Source of the DNA: Epiperipatus broadwayi
Taxonomy: Eukaryota; Onychophora; Udeonychophora; Euonychophora; Peripatidae
Length of the DNA stretch: 64,000 bases
Direction: 5' to 3'
NCBI GenBank assembly: GCA_028023455.1
Contig: JAQFVV010000021.1
Location: 746,001-810,000 of the forward strand
Part shown: positions 52,984 through 63,440 of the stretch, in pieces
How the letters are laid out: every line of letters starts with the position of its first letter
How positions within the stretch are numbered: the stretch's first letter is position 1
Translations under genes and position numbers: made by a program
The notes under the pieces: model-generated
Seen by the model: the letters and a program-made list of their open reading frames with translations, nothing else
Told to the model about the DNA's origin: nothing
The model's database searches: none

Positions 52984-53434
52984 GTAAGTTTTAATAATTT
53001 GCGTTTTAAAATAACTCGTTATCAACATTGTAGAATTATGCTAATTTCGTTCTTCTTTTTTACTTATGTTATTGTAAAAATTGTTTGCTTACTTATTCTT
53101 TTTTCCATTAATTTTTTTTCCATTTTTTTTCTGTTGCTTTTCTGCTTCTCATTAGATATAATACATTTCTTTACACTTTTTTGCGTAATATATTTACACA
53201 GCTTTTATTAATTATCCGTATATTTTAAAAGTAATTCAATGCTTAAAAACTTATTTATCAAATTGATGAATATTACCTGGAATAATAAGCTGCGAAAACT
53301 TGAAAAACAAACAAACACATAATATGAATCTATTTGTTATATTCCTCCGTGAATAACAATATTTTCAGAAAAAGCGTTAATTTTTAAAGAATTTTTAAAA
53401 TGAAATATAAAGGTGCTTTATTTTCAATTTACAG

Positions 53435-53595
53435 AAATCACTCGGGAGAAGACTGCTTCGAAGTGAGAATCTTGCTAAAATATTTTTTATCTATTATTTA
53501 TAAACATTGCATTGTTTTGCTATTATTTGTATTGGTAAACAGAGTTGCTTAATGTAAATAGAGATATATAAATAAAGTATATTGTATTTCTGGTT
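53435..53595 (+). CDS. Candidate 3' terminal exon with poly(A) signal
   Basis: A strong acceptor (TTTATTTTCAATTTACAG, ending 53434) opens onto AAATCACTCGGGAGAAGACT. Continuing in phase from the exon ending at 52983, it reads KSLGRRLLRSENLAKIFFIY then YL and stops at TAA 53501-53503. AATAAA follows at 53571-53576 with a GT/T-rich stretch after it, as expected at a cleavage site. The basic, Leu/Arg-rich start is unlike translated AT-rich DNA, although the last few codons are AT-driven. The intron would be 451 bases. The gene is unknown; support is the concordance of phase, acceptor and poly(A) signal. Confidence 0.42.
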
Positions 53596-55153
53596 TATTT
53601 GAAAAATAATTGATGCGAAAACCTAGATATACATTAAATGTTTCATTTATGTACACACATTAAATAAATAAATAATGAAATGGCTTCTTATTCGGGAGTT
53701 CACAAGAATTTCGAATACCGGAAATGACGAAACCAAGTCGCAATCCATGAATTTTGAGCTCCTTGATCTATCTCTTCACCAAGACATTAAATCATGCAAA
53801 ACTCTACGCACTCCTTAAACATATTAATACAGACATGAGAAAAAAACTATGTTCCTATGTTTAAAATACCTGTAGGAAGATGAATATTTTAAATATATCC
53901 TAATTATTATAGATGGGTAATAAAAAGATGACCTTAAATTAGTGACATCATGTGGCAATCTTCAATTAAGTTTAATACATCATTTATTAGGCTAGAATTT
54001 ATAGTATCATTTTAATCTAGTTATAAATTTTATAAATTTTTACCAAAAGTTTTAAACAAGTATAAAAAAAACATCTTTAATCCTCACCAACCAAAAATTA
54101 TTAAAGTTTCATGAATAATAATTTTCTGTTCACTGTTTTTTCTAACAGAGGGGGTGGGGTGCAAAAGAGAATGGTGTCTCATAATAGGCTACTTAGAACT
54201 ACTTTAGTTTACCTTTTCGTTTTGCATCTCAAAACAGATTATTATTAAACCAATTAATTTTTATCAAGGATTTATATGTAATCATGTGGGAGGAGACCAA
54301 AACATCCAAACATGTACTATTGATATTAATTTGCTTGCAATCACCCGATAATAGATGTTTTAAAAGCATAGGTGAATCACTTATGCTTAAAGCTTATTAT
54401 TATATGGTGATTCACCTATACTTTTAAAACATCTATTGATGGGTGAGTGCAAGCAAATTAATGCCAGTAGTATATATCTGAATGTTTGGTATTTTCCCAC
54501 ATGATTAGATATGAAACTAATTGTAATTAAAAGTGCAAGGTAAAAAACTTTGATACTTATTAAGTATATGCTTATTATATAATATTTTACCACCAGTGTT
54601 TACACAATTATTGATTGAATGGTTTAGATAAATAATATCAAAAATACGGATAATATCTTATGGTTCTAATCATAGCATTTTAAAATATAATGAAGATATT
54701 ATAATGATCGAAATGAAAGTGAAGATCGAATCTAACCGCAAACTACATATCTGCTCTATGGGGCGCCATCTAGGCATTTAAACCTAGAAAAATTTATAGA
54801 GTAGGCATATATGCGCTGTTAAGATTCCACTTTATTTAAATATTCAGATCGTTAGCCCAAGTCACTAGCTCAGTGGAGACGCAGAGATAAAAATCTATAT
54901 CTTAATTTATATCTTAAATATCAATAAATAAAAGCCACTGCCAGAAATTAACACATAAAAATATTTATTTACGCACATATAAAATAACATTTAAATTTTG
55001 AGGAATAAATTCAACATTTTAGATTTTTCTATTAATCTTTTAATTTTACATTTAACTAAGTTTCAATGAGTTTAATATTTTATTTAGATAGTCAAGTATG
55101 AATAGACTACATAGATCTGCATTTGAAAAGAAAATATTCTTCCCTGATTTAAC
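53596..55153. other. AT-rich DNA with a 219-bp fold-back
   Basis: At 54289-54507 TAATCATGTGGG pairs with CCCACATGATTA, and the inner arms around ATAGATGTTTTAAAAG and AGGTGAATCAC also pair: a miniature inverted-repeat element. The frame 54387-54593 comes from this hairpin. A less AT-rich patch at 53690-53830 has no frame. No other structure. Confidence 0.6.
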
Positions 55154-55380
55154 CTTAGGCAACAAATTTCGCAATCAACTGGCGCCAATCCATCTGATAC
55201 ATTCATGTATTCAATGTAGCATGATACGACAACACAAAATACTATACTGTCAGGAATGGACATCTGATCAGTAAGTAGATTAGAGAAGACATTGTCTCCA
55301 CCAACAGGAATGTGACATCTGTTGGCGAGTAGAACAATAAACATAAAACTCCATAGGAATGGACTGCAGTCCTTTGCCAT
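55154..55380 (-). CDS. Candidate first exon encoding a signal peptide, unknown secreted protein
   Basis: The minus-strand ATG at 55380 has strong start context (A at -3, G at +4). The product begins MAKDCSPFLWSFMFIVLLAN: a short lysine-containing head and a hydrophobic core at residues 8-19, as in a signal peptide. After it come GGDN, a hydrophobic Cys-containing segment (residues 46-54), an N-glycosylation site at Asn60 (N-V-S), and Cys70, Cys73 and Cys74. A possible donor, CTAAG before GTTAAAT, would end the exon at 55154 after 75 codons plus two bases. Without splicing the frame runs on to 55084 with AT-driven residues. Composition is clearly less AT-rich than the flanks. I do not recognise the family. 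Confidence 0.42.
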
Positions 55381-56130
55381 CTTACAAATCCATCCATAGG
55401 CAAACAGAGGGTGTGTGGCGTATATCTATAATCCTGCCCGTAGCGGACCTCATACTACATCTACAATTACACAAATATATCCAATCCATTGAACCAATTC
55501 AACTACGAAATGAATAACCTAAGATTACCCTCACTTAATATAACTTTACAAAACCATATAGCCATTCACACCCGACTTAAATTTAACATTTAAATACGTT
55601 CGCACAGATTTGTTTAAAAATGTTGGGTATAGATCGATTATATAGATTCCACGGTCAAAAACATTTCAAAATAAACATAAATGATCAAAATACAAAATTA
55701 TTCATACCGACAATCGCAGAGGGAAATTTATAAGTAACCCAATAGTATTAACCATAAGATACTTGCATTGTCACCAATAACTTAAAAGACATCCGAATAA
55801 ATACATTTTAGATACCGTACGGTATCATTATTTATCGAATGTCTATATATTTTGATCAAATATGAAAACCAAAATATAATTAACCGCGAATGAATCCATG
55901 CAAGCGTCTATAAACAACTTAAATTTCATGCATTTAAATAATCTTTACAATAAGAAAAAAAAATGGAAATGATGTTTATCAATCGGAAAACATATAAAAT
56001 TAAACATTATTAATTTGATTTAAAAACTTACAAAAGTCAGATAAGAGTCCGTTTTAACATTTAAGTTGGCTTGTTTATCAATTTATAAAACTTGACAAAA
56101 GTTCTTAATTGATTTTAATAATTGTTCATT
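55381..56130. other. Possible promoter/5' flank of the minus-strand exon
   Basis: The first 60-90 bases past 55380 are GC-richer, with CCCGTAGCGGACC at about 55437-55449, as a 5' UTR or promoter might be. No clear TATA-initiator pair stands out. The rest is AT-rich. Confidence 0.25.
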
Positions 56131-56265
56131 TCATATAGCTTATGGTAGAAGAGTCCAGGTTCCTGTTTTTAATTCCCGCAATGCCTCCATTGGAAGATAA
56201 TGTTCTGGAGATGGCAATAGCTGGTTCAAGGTATCATAGTCTTTTCCTTTTTCTTTTTTAAACAG
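56131..56265 (+). other. Ambiguous low-AT stretch before a strong acceptor
   Basis: 56140-56231 is open in several frames on both strands and protein-like in more than one, so its coding status cannot be decided. A plus-strand donor-like TTCAAG before GTATCA at 56231 would leave an intron of only about 35 bases before the acceptor at 56265, too short for normal splicing. I therefore treat it as unresolved. Confidence 0.25.
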
Positions 56266-56484
56266 AGAATGTGGTATGTGCATCCTACCACAACTCTCAA
56301 ACACACAACACTGGAACTGTCTGAAAAAACTGTATTTCCCTTTTTATATTATCCACACGGATTCAATCAACAAAACGTCACTAATCCATCACTTTCATTA
56401 GGATCCGAGCCAAGGCTTAGTGCTTCCATTGGTCAAACCATTTATAAACAATCATTTCCATTTACAGATTACAAGAATTAATTA
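56266..56484 (+). CDS. Candidate terminal coding exon, unknown protein
   Basis: A strong polypyrimidine tract (CTTTTCCTTTTTCTTTTTTA then AACAG, ending 56265) precedes AGAATGTGGTATGTGCATCC. The frame is open to TAA at 56479-56481 and includes KTVFPFLYYPHGFNQQNVTN and SASIGQTIYKQSFPFTDYKN at the end. There is no cysteine and there are many Thr, Ser, Pro and aromatic residues. GC content is well above the flanks, and there is one N-V-T site. It may be the last exon of a gene whose earlier exons lie upstream. An ATG three bases into the exon makes a short independent start possible. No canonical AATAAA is seen in the next 200 bases, which lowers confidence. Confidence 0.38.
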
Positions 56485-56661
56485 ATACCTGTTTTTATTT
56501 TTAAATCTTGTACGTTCAAATACTTATTTATTTGTCTTTTTCAAAAAAATATTTTTAAAGTTTGGCATCTGTGCGAATATATACGTTTAACAAACATTTT
56601 AATTTTAGCGTTTAGTTTTTTACTTTTATTTGCAAACTTTTAAGTTTTTATTTTAAATTAA

Positions 56662-56689
56662 TGTAACGACATATTTATATATCGTTACA
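56662..56689. repeat. 28-bp TGTAACGA...TCGTTACA palindrome
   Basis: TGTAACGA and TCGTTACA flank ATATTTATATA-like sequence. It shares its tips with the palindromes near 30 kb. Confidence 0.7.
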
Positions 56690-57495
56690 ATATAAAGAAA
56701 TAAGTTTTTAATTTCATTTTTAATTTATGAAATTCATAACATATCACCAATGTATAATGAAAATGCATATGGATCTCACCAAGCTGCACAAAATTTCATT
56801 TGTAAACCAATGCATGTTTTATATAATGACACAGTTTAGCTAGTCATTGTACAAATCTTAAGGTGATAGTATGTCTAAATCACGAATTATGGCATGAAGT
56901 GTGACAGTGTGTTTCTTATCTTCTTGCATCATTTTCAGTACCTGTCTCTGCTATTACAAAATGTTGCGAAACACTTGAAAATACTATTGGAACTCATGGA
57001 TTTGTGGCCACACTCTGTTTGGATCACTTCAAATGTTTCAGTAGTAGCTGTACCCAATTTAAAATAAAATGTAATGTTATCATATTGTTTCCTTTCATTT
57101 TGTACATAATGATGCAGTTATTCTAGCTCCTTAAATGCTTTGTGATGAATAGTCAAAGTATGTTGCTATGCAATACATACATTGATGCAAAGATAAAAAT
57201 GCAAGCACTTCGAAGAAAGAACCTGTCACCTTTTTACAGGATATCCTTGAATTTGTTTAAAAGAACATATGCCATAGATGTTTTTTTGTAATACCAATAA
57301 TTTGGAGTTTGAATCTAAATAAAACATGGACATTTTTCAAATAGATGAGAATTTTTAAACAAGTTTGCGATTCCCTCTCCCCCAGAAGGTCAATTCATAG
57401 GGTATAAAAAAGCAACTACTTTTTTAATCATATGGTATCTGGATGATTTTAATATATATAGTAATATAAAGAAGAAATACTACCAAAAACACAGA
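56690..57495. other. AT-rich DNA, no gene seen
   Basis: Somewhat less AT-rich from 56.85 to 57.25 kb, but I see no frame with splice support. Confidence 0.35.
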
Positions 57496-57505
57496 GTCAA
57501 AGAGT

Positions 57506-57830
57506 CAAAACTCTCCATGCAATAGTGCCAATCAGTAGAAGCCAGAATAATCCATGGATGCAGGAAGGTTGGTGCATAAAAGCTCTATCTAGTGGCTACT
57601 CATTGAATATACCCAGACATGTTTCTAGCTTGTGGTTTTCATCAGTGAGAAGCCTTGGATCTGAGAGCACTGCAACTAGATCTTAGCATCTAATACAACC
57701 CTCCAGGAAACCCTTTTTTTCTTATAAGCTAACTATAAAGATTTGAGTTCAAAATGAAGACTACGTGTGAACGACTTGTGTAAGCATAAAGAATGGTAAT
57801 CATGTGATGTTTATTGGTTTACTATCAAAA
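57506..57830 (-). repeat. Family F, mostly minus orientation
   Basis: ACTCTCCATGCAATAGTGCC at the left is the family tip. The minus strand then carries CACTGATGAAAACCACAAGC and TAGAAACATGTCTGGG (57620-57647). After 57720 the sequence switches to plus-orientation end sequence (CTTGTGTAAGCATAAAGAAT, ATCATGTGATGTTTATTGG), so both termini point outward in inverted fashion. Confidence 0.7.
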
Positions 57831-59382
57831 ATCTTAGTCAATTGAAGTTAACAAACAAATGGAAGCTAGCTAATATGGAAGGGATTATCTTATTCTTCAA
57901 TATTTTTTACTAGAGAAATCAGAAAATATTTCGTTAGAGATTATTTTGCTTTTGACCTAATGTACACTTACAAACAAATTATCTAAAATAGTTTTACTTA
58001 AAGAGTACATTATGAAACAATTAAATCACAATCCAACCTGTTACATTGCCATTAAGAAAGTATCTGATATAATGACATCATTATAATTCAATTCACAATC
58101 GTCAAACTTTTCCCAATCACTCATTTGATATCAACAACTTTAAATAAAAACATTTACAATTAACTTTATTTAAAATAATTTTTATTAAATATTTGTATAA
58201 TAATTATTTAAATGCCAAACTTTTTATGATTATACTTTTAATAGGAATAGAGTGTTTTCTTTTTAAAAATATGAATTAAAAAAACTTGTCATAATTGTAA
58301 AATGAAAACTATAATTGGAAAAAGTCTGCTAAATACATTAGTAAGAACATTTGTGATATTTAAATAAATATAAATACAGTTATTAATTTTAGAATAGAAG
58401 TTCCTATTTTATGATGACTTAATAAAAAATTGTTCAGATTTTACAGATAAAGTTTATTGAACAAAGATTGTATTAATTTGTTTTTTCAATGACATTAAGA
58501 TCAATACCCAATAAAAAAATATTCATTATTTTTAATATGCATATCACTTTATTTCACTTTATAATTTTTTTTCTATATTTGCAAAGTTAAAATTTTTATT
58601 TGTAAACTTATATTTATACCAAATCATGACAATTTGTTGAAATCTAATGTAAAATAAAGATGTAAATATTAAAATCAAATTTTGAATATTTATAAACGTT
58701 TCCACCAGGGTGAAAAATTACCATGCCCACTTGGGAATGAGTTAAATACTAATGTGATATATGACTATTTTTTTGTTTTTATTGACTATTTATAGTCTTT
58801 GCCTTAAGTCTTAAGTGATGTTATATTGTTAAGACTATTAATATATAATTTGGCTGAAGATCTCTCAGCCACATATAGCTATTTAAGTTAGATTGTTGAG
58901 TTTGAAGACATTTAAGTGTCTGAAAATTTCAGATTTTCTACTCAATGGTTAACTCTTAGATAAATGCTGGCTTTAGGTTGGTATTTTTAGATGTAGTGTC
59001 TGAAACTACCCTAGAACCTCATTGAGGAGTACCAAAGCACAAAACCATTGGTCTGGGTTTGGGTGTGGTTTTGATAGAGCTATTTTAAATGCTTTCTCTT
59101 GCTAAGCATTTATCACAAAGCTTGTTGAGCAATTAGCTAAGCTCATGTATTAACTATTCTTCCATGGTTATCTATGTGAAGTATAATTTTAAACTTGATT
59201 GGAACATAGTTAAAAACAAGTTTTATCCAGCCTGGATTCAAACTCTTGGTCATGCCCATAGTATATGGCATTCCTGCCATTACTCATAATACTTTGAAAG
59301 TTTTAGTTTATTTATTTATGTTTCATATCAGATTTTGTAAATAATATTGTTTTCTGAAAATTGTTTGGGTCTGAGATGTATG

Positions 59383-59460
<78 letters not shown>

Positions 59461-59772
59461 CTACATAAAAAATAATAAAATTCTCTAAGTGAAATGCATT
59501 ATTATGTATAGATATCAAAAAAATATGTAAATCTTGAGAACTTTCATATCTATAAAACAGTTGTCTAGGTTTAAATCTTATTACACCTTTGGGTTCAAAG
59601 TAAAAAAGGGCTTCCTTTTACTTCTAATAAAATTCAAGACAAAAGATTTTTAGGTTAATGGTTTCCTAGCAATATCAAAGATAAAAATATATCAATTTAA
59701 TTTATATAAAAATAAACCAATGCTCTGCTTTGCTTAAATCATAATAAATGCATTAAAATATTTAATATCTGG
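57831..59772. other. AT-rich DNA with a long (AT)n
   Basis: An AT microsatellite of about 63 bases lies at 59396-59458. Between 58700 and 59300 the sequence is less AT-rich but without frames. A piece near 59640-59690 (GGTTTCCTAGCAATATCAAAG) resembles the 33.5-kb fold-back arm. Confidence 0.5.
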
Positions 59773-59984
59773 TAAAATAAAAATACACACAGAAAAGGTT
59801 GCCTTTTTAAGTAATATTTAGCTTTATCACTACCTAGCATGTTTTCAATATATTTTACTATATCATATTCATGACACATAATGCCATGAATGTGAAATAG
59901 TAAAAATATATGGAAATCATGGTAGGCAGTAATAAAGCTAAAAATTATTAAAAAATTACCTTTTCTGTGTGTATTTTCACTTTA
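59773..59984. mobile_element. 212-bp fold-back miniature element
   Basis: AATACACACAGAAAAGG is mirrored by CCTTTTCTGTGTGTATT. Inner pairs TAGCTTTAT/ATAAAGCTA and ACTACCTAGCATG/CATGGTAGGCAGT continue the stem to a centre near 59883. Non-coding. Confidence 0.75.
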
Positions 59985-60230
59985 TGAGATATGCTATTGG
60001 CTCAGAAAAAAAAAATTAGTAACAATTAAATTATAAAACATTTAATATATAAATATATTTGGTTCTTGATAATTTCTAGTTAGCCAATATATGCTAATTG
60101 CTTTTAATGAAAATTGTTACACTATCTACTTTTTAAAATGTATTTTAAAATAGAAATTTTAATGACTTAAAGTATATAAAAGTTATTATGTAACCAAATG
60201 AAGTAACTTATGACTCCTGTAATTTAGATT

Positions 60231-60330
60231 TTTTTTTTCATGTGTCATAGCATTGGCCGGGAAGCTAACCCGCTAATCCGGGACAACTGCTTGTAAGACG
60301 GCTGTGCTGACCTCTCAACTACCAATCCTT
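60231..60330 (-). mobile_element. tRNA-derived SINE with 20-bp target duplication
   Basis: On the minus strand the head GGATTGGTAGTTGAGAGGTC, an arm with GCCGTCTTACAAGCAGTTGT and the B-box-like region GGGTTAGCTTCCC lead to CAATGCTATGACACATG and an A tail. GACTCCTGTAATTTAGATTT precedes it (60211-60230) and GACACCTGTAATTTAGATTT follows (60331-60350). This 20-bp duplication with one mismatch is direct evidence of target-primed retroposition. Same superfamily as the 37883 and 7911 copies. Confidence 0.85.
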
Positions 60331-60350
60331 GACACCTGTAATTTAGATTT

Positions 60351-60574
60351 AATATGCACATTAAGAGTAGTAAGATACTCTTACATCATCATACTATACT
60401 CTGGTGTCATCTATATAAACATGAGTTATCATTAGATACCAGATGGCAGTGCCAACAAGAATAACAAGCTTATGCAAAATACTTCTCTCCATAGAGATCA
60501 GCAGCAAAAAATTAGGGTATCTGGTTGCTCCCATTTTTTTAGTTTCCTGTGATTAGATCCGTTTATTATATATA
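60351..60574. other. Unassigned spacer
   Basis: GATGGCAGTGCCAACAAGAA and ACTTCTCTCCATAGAGATC contain diffuse similarity to family F tips. No frame. Confidence 0.3.
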
Positions 60575-61780
60575 TATATGAAAAACAAAAAACAAGTTAA
60601 AAACTTGCTAACACTTGTATTTATATCAACAGATGGCATTCTACCAAAAACACCATTAAGCGTTTGTTTACATAAACGTCAGAGCATGCATTCACTATCT
60701 CTAACTTTAATTCCACATTCAGATCATGATTTCAAGCTATTTGCTATGGTCAGTGAAAGACAGGAATTTTAGAAACTAGATCTAAACACAAACTCTGAGC
60801 ATTTATGAAACAGTTTCTATTCAGCTTGCAAGCGTGAATCTTTTAGACACGTAATGTCTTCAAACTCAGCATAGCAAGCCAGATAGCTACATGGGTCTGA
60901 TCTCAGTTCAGCATCACCACATAGTAGAAGCCTCTGCAATATATATCATTGCTATAAAGACCTCAAAGGTACATTTATAAAAAACAAAAAAGTTAAAAAC
61001 TTGCTAACGCTTGTATTTATGTCAACAGATGGTGTTCTACCAAAAACACCATCAAGCGTTTGTTTACATAAACGTCAGAGCATGCATTCACTATCTCTAA
61101 TTGAATTCCACTTTCAGATCATGATTTCAAGCTATCTCGCTTGCTATGCTGAGTTTGAAGACATTAAGTCTTGCAAGCTGAATAGAAACTGTTTCATAAA
61201 TGCTCAGAGTTTGTGTTTAGATCTAGTTTCTAAAATTCCTGTCTTTCACTGACGATAGCAAACAGCTTGAAATCATGATCTGAAAGTGGAATTAAAGTTA
61301 AAGATAGTGAATGCATGCTCTGACGTTTATGTAAACAAACGCTTGACGGTGTTTTTGGTAGAATGCCATCTGTTGACATAAATACAAGTGTTAGCAAGTT
61401 TTTAACTTGTTTTTTGTTTTTCATAAATGTACCTTTGAGGTCTTTCTAGCAATGATACATATTGCAGAGGCTTCTACTATATGGTGATGCTGAACTGAGA
61501 TCAGACCCATGTAGCTATCTGGCTTGCTATGCTGAGTTTGAAGACATTACGTGTCTAAAAGATTCATGCTTGCAAACTGAATAGAAACTGTTTCATAAAT
61601 GCTCAGAGTTTGTGTTTAGATCTAGTTTTTAAAATTCCTGTCTTTCACTGATGATAGCAAATAGCTTGAAATCATGATCTGAAAGTGGAATTAAAGTTAG
61701 AGATAGTGAATGCATGCTCTGACATTTATGTAAACAAACGCTTGACGGTATTTTTGGTAGAACGCCATCTGTTGACATAT
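60575..61780. repeat. Compound palindrome (unit, partial unit, inverted partial unit, inverted unit)
   Basis: A roughly 400-bp unit begins AAAAACAAAAAACAAGTT, contains CGTTTGTTTACATAAACGTC and GCATGCATTCACTATCTC, and ends ACCTCAAAGGTACATTTAT at about 60979. It restarts directly at 60980, breaks near 61140, and then reads as complement back to about 61423, followed by a second full inverted unit to 61780. The apparent proteins (for example at 60578, 61001 and minus 61424) are all translations of the same unit, so the similarity is due to DNA duplication. TA runs flank both sides. No recognised transposon ends. Confidence 0.8.
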
Positions 61781-62465
61781 ATATATATTTCCGTCATAGA
61801 ACCATGAAGAGTGGGGTAACACAAGCACTAAAATATTAATACAAATTATACAGTGAAAGTGTTTATCATTAATTTTATTTAATTTTTAAAATGATATTAT
61901 GAAAATAAGATTATAAAATTAGGAGAAAAGCAATGATAGTAAAACTTTTTATAAATATGAAAAATATATATAAAAAAATAATGGATTTTTTAAAATAGGT
62001 GAAAAGTTGTAGAAGAATTATTAGTGATGATTAAATATATTTATTGCTTGATCACACTGCCTAGAGTCAAATGTCTTTTTAATTCTCTCAAATTCTGACA
62101 TGGTGTAAGTTTTTTAAAATGTTCAAACTTTGACTTGAGTATAACATCTTTATTTTATACTAAAATTCAATGGGTTGGATTTGATTTCTTTTTAAATTAA
62201 CTTTACAAAAGACTAATATTCTTTAAAAAATTGTATTTGAAGTTTATAAATATTTTAAAACTTGCATGTAAATCATATAAACATCATCAATTATGTTAGT
62301 ATAAACACTTTTCCACAAAAGAAACAAATTCTTTTTTTAGTGTTTTTTTAAACATGAATGAACTAAGATGGATTTGTCATAAATCTTTCAAATTCTGATA
62401 TAAAATCTGATATTTGCTTTATAATTATTAAAATATTTGAAAAAATTCTAGCATCATGCTAATTT
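61781..62465. repeat. Family G, left half of second copy
   Basis: From about 62150 it follows 47130-47480 loosely, then closely at AAATCTGATATTTGCTTTAT (62406) and ATGCTAATTTTTACAG. Before 62150 the sequence is plain AT-rich DNA. Confidence 0.45.
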
Positions 62466-63440
62466 TTACAGGTGGTAATGTTTACACAGAGGCTAAACTC
62501 TTCATAAAGTATAGCCACTCAGTGCAAGCCAGAATAATCCTACCCAATAGGATTATGTTATCTGTGGTTATTAAAGAACCAAAGACACCAAAAGGTATGG
62601 ATGCTGAACTGAATTCAGTTCTGTGTGGCAATACAAGCTAATAAGCTTTAATTGAAAATATTGTTTTCATTTTATACTCAAAGCTTAATAGTTAACTAAT
62701 AAAGTAAAAGATGGCTGCTTGAGCATTGCATTAGATTTCAAGATCTAGGTACAGTGCTCTCAGATCCAATGCATCTCACTGATGAAACCCACATGCTAGA
62801 AACTAGTCTGGGGATATTGGATGAGTAGGCACTAAATAGGGATTTTATGCACAAATCTTCTGGCATCCATTGATTACTCTGTCTAGCACTGAGTGGTGCT
62901 ACTGTATGGAGAGTTCTGCCTCTGCATAAATAACTTGTGTAAACATAAATAATGATCATGTGATGTTTAGTGGATTAATACCAATCCTGCCAATAGGATT
63001 ATAGTGACTGTAGTTATTAAAGAACCAAAAACATCAAAAAGTATAGATGCTGAACTGATTTCATATCTATATCACTATATAAGTTAATAAGCTTGAAGTG
63101 AAAACATTATTGTGTTTTTATTTTGGATTCAAAGATTTATAGTTAATTAATAAGGTAAAAAGTGGCTACTGAAGGTTTGCATTCGATTCTAAGATTAGAT
63201 CCTTAAGATCTAGATGCAGTGCTCTCAGATCCAAGGTTCTTTTCTGATGAAAGCCACAAGGTACAAAATAGTTTGGAGTTTTTGTATGAGTAGGCACTAT
63301 AAGGGATTTTATGCATAAACTTCCTTGCATCCATTTATTACTCTGGTTTGTACTGAGTGCTGCTACTGTATGGAGAGTTCACCCTCTATGTAAACAGCTT
63401 GTGTAAACATAAAGAATGGTGATTATTTGATGTTTATAGG
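62466..63440 (+). repeat. Family F tandem dimer nested in family G
   Basis: Unit 1 (to about 62985) has terminal inverted repeats: ACTCTTCATAAAGTATAGCC then ACTCAGTGCAAGCCAG at the left, and GCACTGAGTGGTGCTACTGT then ATGGAGAGTT at the right. Unit 2 (about 62986-63440) repeats the interior and right end but lacks the left inverted repeat. Landmarks shared by both are CCAATAGGATTAT, TTATTAAAGAACCAAA, CAGTGCTCTCAGATCCAA, CTGATGAAA and CTTGTGTAAACATAAA. There is no coding capacity. The minus-strand frame 62738-62959 is repeat translation. Confidence 0.7.

Noticed and set aside
52984-53211. Continuation of the 105-codon frame as a hydrophobic protein
   Set aside because: Starts at a consensus donor and consists of Phe/Ile/Leu codons from T-rich intron-like DNA.
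60578-61424. Three similar small proteins in different positions and strands
   Set aside because: They are copies of one non-coding 400-bp unit in a compound palindrome; no start context, stops vary, and the similarity is at DNA level.
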